Source of the DNA: Alphaproteobacteria bacterium
Lineage (GTDB): Bacteria > Pseudomonadota > Alphaproteobacteria > Sphingomonadales > Emcibacteraceae
DNA: 9,038 nucleotides
Assembly: GCA_013152615.1 (NCBI GenBank)
Contig: JAADGA010000038.1
Location: 1-9,038 of the forward strand
Direction: 5' to 3'
In this document: positions 6,751 to 9,038 of the stretch, piece by piece
How the letters are laid out: every line of letters starts with the position of its first letter
How positions within the stretch are numbered: the stretch's first letter is position 1
Position numbers and translations under genes: made by a program
Notes under the pieces: model-generated
The model's input: only the letters and a program-made list of their open reading frames with translations
Databases searched by the model: none
Told to the model about the DNA's origin: nothing

Positions 6751-6774
6751 CAAGCGGCAGATTAATCATATAAT
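6747..6774 (+). promoter_or_regulatory. Sigma-70-type promoter for cysQ
   Basis: A -35-like ATGACA (6747-6752; 5 of 6 to TTGACA) is followed after 16 bp by a perfect -10 TATAAT (6769-6774). Transcription would start near 6781, giving a leader of about 50 nt before the cysQ ATG. The -35 overlaps the end of the 15-bp repeat array, so a protein bound there could control cysQ. On the opposite strand the same bases include TTGTCA, a possible -35 for chpT with no well-spaced -10. Confidence 0.6.
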
Positions 6775-6831
6775 GGCCCCACTGTAAAACGATAATAACC
6801 CCAACCCTGAAATAACCACCCGGAAAACATC

Positions 6832-7629
6832 ATGCCCCGCCAACCCCTCAATTACCAGATTTTTTCACAAACACTATATGAGACTGCGCTTGAAGCCGGG
6901 CGAAAAATTATGGAAATCTTCGCCGGGGATTTTGAGGTCATGTATAAAGACGACGCCTCGCCGGTAACCGTCGCGGATCAGGCCGCAGAAGGCATTATTC
7001 TCCGCGACCTTGCCATAATTGCCCCGGATATTCCCGTTGTCGCCGAAGAACAGGCCAGCGGCGGCACCATTCCTGATGTCGGGGATGTCTTCTGGCTGGT
7101 GGACCCGCTGGACGGCACCAAGGAATTTATCAGAAAAGGCACTGATTTTACCGTTAATATTGCGCTGATAGAGGATGGCGAGCCGAGCTTCGGCATTGTC
7201 TATGCCCCGGCGCTCCAGCGCATGTTTGTCGCCAAAAACCCGGAGACCGCCGTCCAGATGACCATTCGCGATGGCCGTTTTATCGGTGCGGAACAGGTAA
7301 TTTCGGTCCGGGAGGTCCCGGACTGCGGCATCACCGCCGTTGCCAGCAAATCCCACCGGGATGCCGACACCAATGCTTTTCTGGAAAAACTCGGCATAAC
7401 CGATGTTGTCTCAACCGGCAGTTCACTTAAATTCTGTCTGGTGGCGGCGGGAGAAGCCGATATTTATCCGCGTTTCGGCCCGACCATGGAATGGGATACC
7501 GGTGCCGGACACGCGGTGCTGAGAGCCGCTGGCGGCACGGTTGCCAATCCGGACGGCACCCCGTTCCGTTACAAAAAACCCGGCTTCCGCAATGGATTCT
7601 TTATCGCCAATGGCAGGGTGGATTATTAA
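6832..7629 (+). CDS. cysQ: 3'(2'),5'-bisphosphate nucleotidase, CysQ-like (inositol monophosphatase superfamily)
   Basis: CysQ dephosphorylates 3'-phosphoadenosine 5'-phosphate to AMP, recycling the by-product of sulfate assimilation, and also acts on PAPS. The 265 residues carry the Mg-dependent phosphatase signatures in order: SPVTVADQAAE (43-53), VVAEE with metal ligand E72 or E73, DPLDGTKEFI (91-100) with D91 and D94, and MEWDTGAGHAVLRAAGG (219-235) with D222. The DPLDGTKEF form and the WDTxAGxAVL block favour CysQ over myo-inositol-1-phosphatase, but a broader substrate range is possible. Length is typical. There is no signal peptide, so it is probably cytosolic, possibly at the inner membrane. 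The ATG at 6832 has only a weak GGAA upstream. It has its own promoter, diverges from chpT, and its stop overlaps that of the convergent exporter gene. Confidence 0.92.
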   Translation: MPRQPLNYQIFSQTLYETALEAGRKIMEIFAGDFEVMYKDDASPVTVADQAAEGIILRDLAIIAPDIPVVAEEQASGGTIPDVGDVFWLVDPLDGTKEFIRKGTDFTVNIALIEDGEPSFGIVYAPALQRMFVAKNPETAVQMTIRDGRFIGAEQVISVREVPDCGITAVASKSHRDADTNAFLEKLGITDVVSTGSSLKFCLVAAGEADIYPRFGPTMEWDTGAGHAVLRAAGGTVANPDGTPFRYKKPGFRNGFFIANGRVDY

Positions 7630-8243
7630 ATCAGGTTTCTGCCCAGCGCCCACAGCCCGAAGATCGCCACAATCAGCGCCGACACCCGGTTGATCAACAA
7701 CAGATGATGGTCGAGCAGACGGCCCTTCATATAGCCGGCACAGCGGGTCAGGGTAAACCACCACAGGCTGGAGCCGAAAAATATGCCGCCAATCAGAACC
7801 AGCTCATTGCCCGCGCCGTGCCCGACATCGCCAAGTCCGAGCGCACCGAACAGAAAGACGAAACCCAATATGGTCATCGGATTCATAATCGTCAGGGTAA
7901 AGGCGCCGACCGCGCCCTTTAACCGGTCCCGGACCGTATCCCTGACATCGGCCAGATGAGGATGCCGGGTCCACAGATTAATACTGACCGCAATCAGAAC
8001 CATCCCGCCGACAATACCAAACCAGCCATCAACCCGGTCGACCATCCCCATTGCCGATGACAGGCCGAAAACGGCAATGGCGCCAAAAATAGTATCCGCC
8101 ACCGCCGCCCCCATACCAACCGCAAAGCCGTTACGCTTGCTATAGGCCAGAGTGCGCCGGATACAGATCAAATTTACCGGTCCGAGAGGGGCCGCCATCA
8201 ACACTCCGATCAGAACACCCCACAGCATATAAATTAAGGACAT
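7626..8243 (-). CDS. LysE/RhtB family translocator (putative amino acid exporter)
   Basis: This family of small inner-membrane proteins exports amino acids or related metabolites; the substrate cannot be read from sequence. The 205 residues show about six hydrophobic segments: roughly 2-24, 38-62, 70-90, 110-135, 146-168 and 180-200. The family motif AAPLGPVN (17-24) lies in the first segment, and an asparagine-proline pair at 121-122 in the fourth. A charged loop (about 92-109) separates the halves. I start at the ATG at 8243, with GGGG 6 nt upstream; a TTG two bases-plus-one upstream at 8246 would sit too close to that site. The gene converges on cysQ: the two stop codons share TTAA (7626-7629), a 4-bp overlap with no room for a terminator between them. 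It diverges from the small gene at 8347. Confidence 0.9.
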   Translation of the reverse strand: MSLIYMLWGVLIGVLMAAPLGPVNLICIRRTLAYSKRNGFAVGMGAAVADTIFGAIAVFGLSSAMGMVDRVDGWFGIVGGMVLIAVSINLWTRHPHLADVRDTVRDRLKGAVGAFTLTIMNPMTILGFVFLFGALGLGDVGHGAGNELVLIGGIFFGSSLWWFTLTRCAGYMKGRLLDHHLLLINRVSALIVAIFGLWALGRNLI

Positions 8244-8346
8244 CAACGACCCCGTTTTATCTATTATTCATCCTTATATAGGTAAATCATTCCGGATTTA
8301 AAGATTTTATCTGGCTCCGGCGGTATTTTCATGCTAGAGGCGGCTT

Positions 8347-8727
8347 ATGACACAGGATAGAGAAGATACCGAAAAAACAGAGGACCCGATAATCGGCTAT
8401 ATCATGGCCGCTATCGAACGCGGGGCTCCGGTAAGTCCACGTGACGTCGCCATCGCGATCGCCGACGACCGGGCAAAAGAAAACAGCCCGAAAGATGCCT
8501 GGCGCAAATATCTGCTGGCGGTCAAGCAACAGGCCAAACATCTGGCGCGCGCGGGCCGCATCAGCATCCTCAGGCGCGGGGTGGCAATCGACCCCGATAA
8601 AATGAAGGGACTGATCAAGCTGTCGCTGCCGGTCATGGCTGACTCAGGGGCTGACTCGGGGGCTAACTCAGGGGCTGACCCAGCGACTAACTCAGCGGCT
8701 AACTCAGGGGCTGAATCAGGGGAATAG
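8347..8727 (+). CDS. DUF3253-like small protein with a C-terminal A-(D/N)-S-G repeat tail
   Basis: The 126 residues have no known reaction. Residues about 14-95 resemble the DUF3253 family, a small winged-helix-like fold: a first helix IIGYIMAAIERG (15-26), VSPRDVAIAIA (29-39), a tryptophan-containing helix (WRKYLLAVKQQAKHLARAGR, 52-71) and a closing hairpin RISILRRGVAIDPDKMKG. The family is short (about 80-90 residues), so the tail (97-126) is an addition made of imperfect ADSG/ANSG tetrapeptides from a 12-bp DNA repeat. The tail is probably disordered. The ATG at 8347 has AGAGG (8336-8340) 6 nt upstream. The last 29 bp overlap the 3' end of the convergent metallopeptidase gene. There is no signal peptide or membrane segment. 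The family assignment is by remembered pattern. Confidence 0.75.
   Translation: MTQDREDTEKTEDPIIGYIMAAIERGAPVSPRDVAIAIADDRAKENSPKDAWRKYLLAVKQQAKHLARAGRISILRRGVAIDPDKMKGLIKLSLPVMADSGADSGANSGADPATNSAANSGAESGE
8638..8721. repeat. 12-bp in-frame tandem repeat, seven copies
   Basis: Seven consecutive 12-bp units with consensus GCTGACTCAGGG fill 8638-8721. Units 1, 2, 3, 6 and 7 differ by one or two bases; units 4 and 5 are more diverged (GG to CG changes at the unit ends). In the plus frame each unit encodes A/T-(D/N/E)-(S/P)-(G/A). The unit is a multiple of three, so copy-number change would lengthen or shorten the tail without a frameshift. Minus-strand reading of unit 6 provides the stop of the opposing gene. 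Confidence 0.92.
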
Positions 8728-9038
8728 CCGTGAGCTGCCCGGATGACCGGTCGGTGAAATATGCCTTCATCTCCTGCGCCCCCTCTGCCGTTACCTCAAC
8801 GATCACCCACACCAGATCAGGATCATAATTATGGTTCTGGTCATGGCTTGACGGCAGCGCCTGCCCGTCCGGATGACTGTGATAATGGCCGACGATCCGC
8901 GCCGTACCGCGCCGGGTCCGTTTGTGGTGGCGGATGATCAGTGCCGGATCTATTTCAAAATTTTTCTGTGGCTGGTCGGACCGGTTGGGCGACGGGATAA
9001 CATCGGTACCCATATTTTCACCGGTCCCGACCAGCAAG
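8699..9038 (-). CDS. JAMM/MPN-domain (M67-type) metallopeptidase, 5' end beyond window
   Basis: JAMM proteins are zinc isopeptidases. Bacterial members cleave ubiquitin-like or sulfur-carrier proteins from their conjugates or C-terminal adducts. The visible 113 codons contain the core motif HSHP (fragment residues 53-56) followed by SSHD (63-66), giving zinc ligands H53, H55 and D66 with the conserved S63. An FEIDPALII segment precedes it and a strand VWVIVEV follows, as in the family. The catalytic glutamate normally lies just before a GLLVG-like strand; the fragment opens at LLVGTGE, so that residue should be just outside the window. The in-frame TTG at 9037 is therefore an internal leucine codon. 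The gene ends inside the 12-bp repeat (TAG at 8699-8701) and overlaps the convergent gene by 29 bp. Its substrate cannot be judged from this fragment. Confidence 0.85.
   Translation of the reverse strand, partial: LLVGTGENMGTDVIPSPNRSDQPQKNFEIDPALIIRHHKRTRRGTARIVGHYHSHPDGQALPSSHDQNHNYDPDLVWVIVEVTAEGAQEMKAYFTDRSSGQLTAIPLIQPLS

Noticed and set aside
7491..7922. Plus-strand open frame of 143 codons spanning the end of cysQ and the exporter gene
   Set aside because: Its product is glutamine/arginine-rich without any family motif, and both overlapped genes have clear family signatures in other frames.
8247..8346. Promoters in the gap between the exporter gene and the DUF3253-like gene
   Set aside because: TATATA- and TATTTT-like -10 candidates exist on both strands, but none has a credible -35 at the right distance, so I could not support a specific promoter.
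8638..8721. CRISPR array
   Set aside because: The units are 12 bp with no spacers, are in frame with the coding sequence and encode a tetrapeptide repeat.

Overview
The window is a chromosomal segment of an alphaproteobacterium. The strongest evidence is a ChpT-type histidine phosphotransferase gene (6058..6687, minus), a family known from Alphaproteobacteria as part of the CckA-ChpT-CtrA relay. Base composition is moderate by eye, with AT-rich intergenic gaps, and I cannot name the genus. I see no phage genes, insertion sequences, tRNA, rRNA or CRISPR, so this is core chromosome rather than an island.

Left two-thirds (1..6687, minus strand): a compact chemotaxis operon read right to left as chpT, cheA, cheW, cheY, cheB, cheR. 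The last three genes are tightly packed: cheY stop abuts a GTG start for cheB, and cheB and cheR overlap by one base. CheR runs off the left edge. Together they encode the kinase (CheA), its coupling protein (CheW), the response regulator (CheY) and the receptor-adaptation pair (CheB methylesterase, CheR methyltransferase). No chemoreceptor gene is in view. ChpT at the head of the run physically links the CtrA relay to chemotaxis.

The most unusual item is CheA (1020 residues). Besides the Hpt, dimerisation, ATPase, two CheW-like domains and a C-terminal receiver, the segment between Hpt and the dimerisation domain (about residues 186-305) reads like a group I truncated haemoglobin. The usual haem-contact positions appear substituted, which suggests a haem-less globin-fold module inside a chemotaxis kinase. 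The gap between chpT and cheA carries two near-matches to the CtrA box (TTAA-N7-TTAA).

Right third (6688..9038): a divergent intergenic region has a 15-bp tandem repeat and a good sigma-70-type promoter for a CysQ-like phosphatase gene (plus). This gene converges on a LysE/RhtB-family exporter gene (minus), and the two stop codons share a TTAA. Next comes a small DUF3253-like gene (plus) whose 3' end is a seven-copy 12-bp coding repeat. A JAMM/M67-family metallopeptidase gene enters from the right edge (minus) and terminates inside that repeat.
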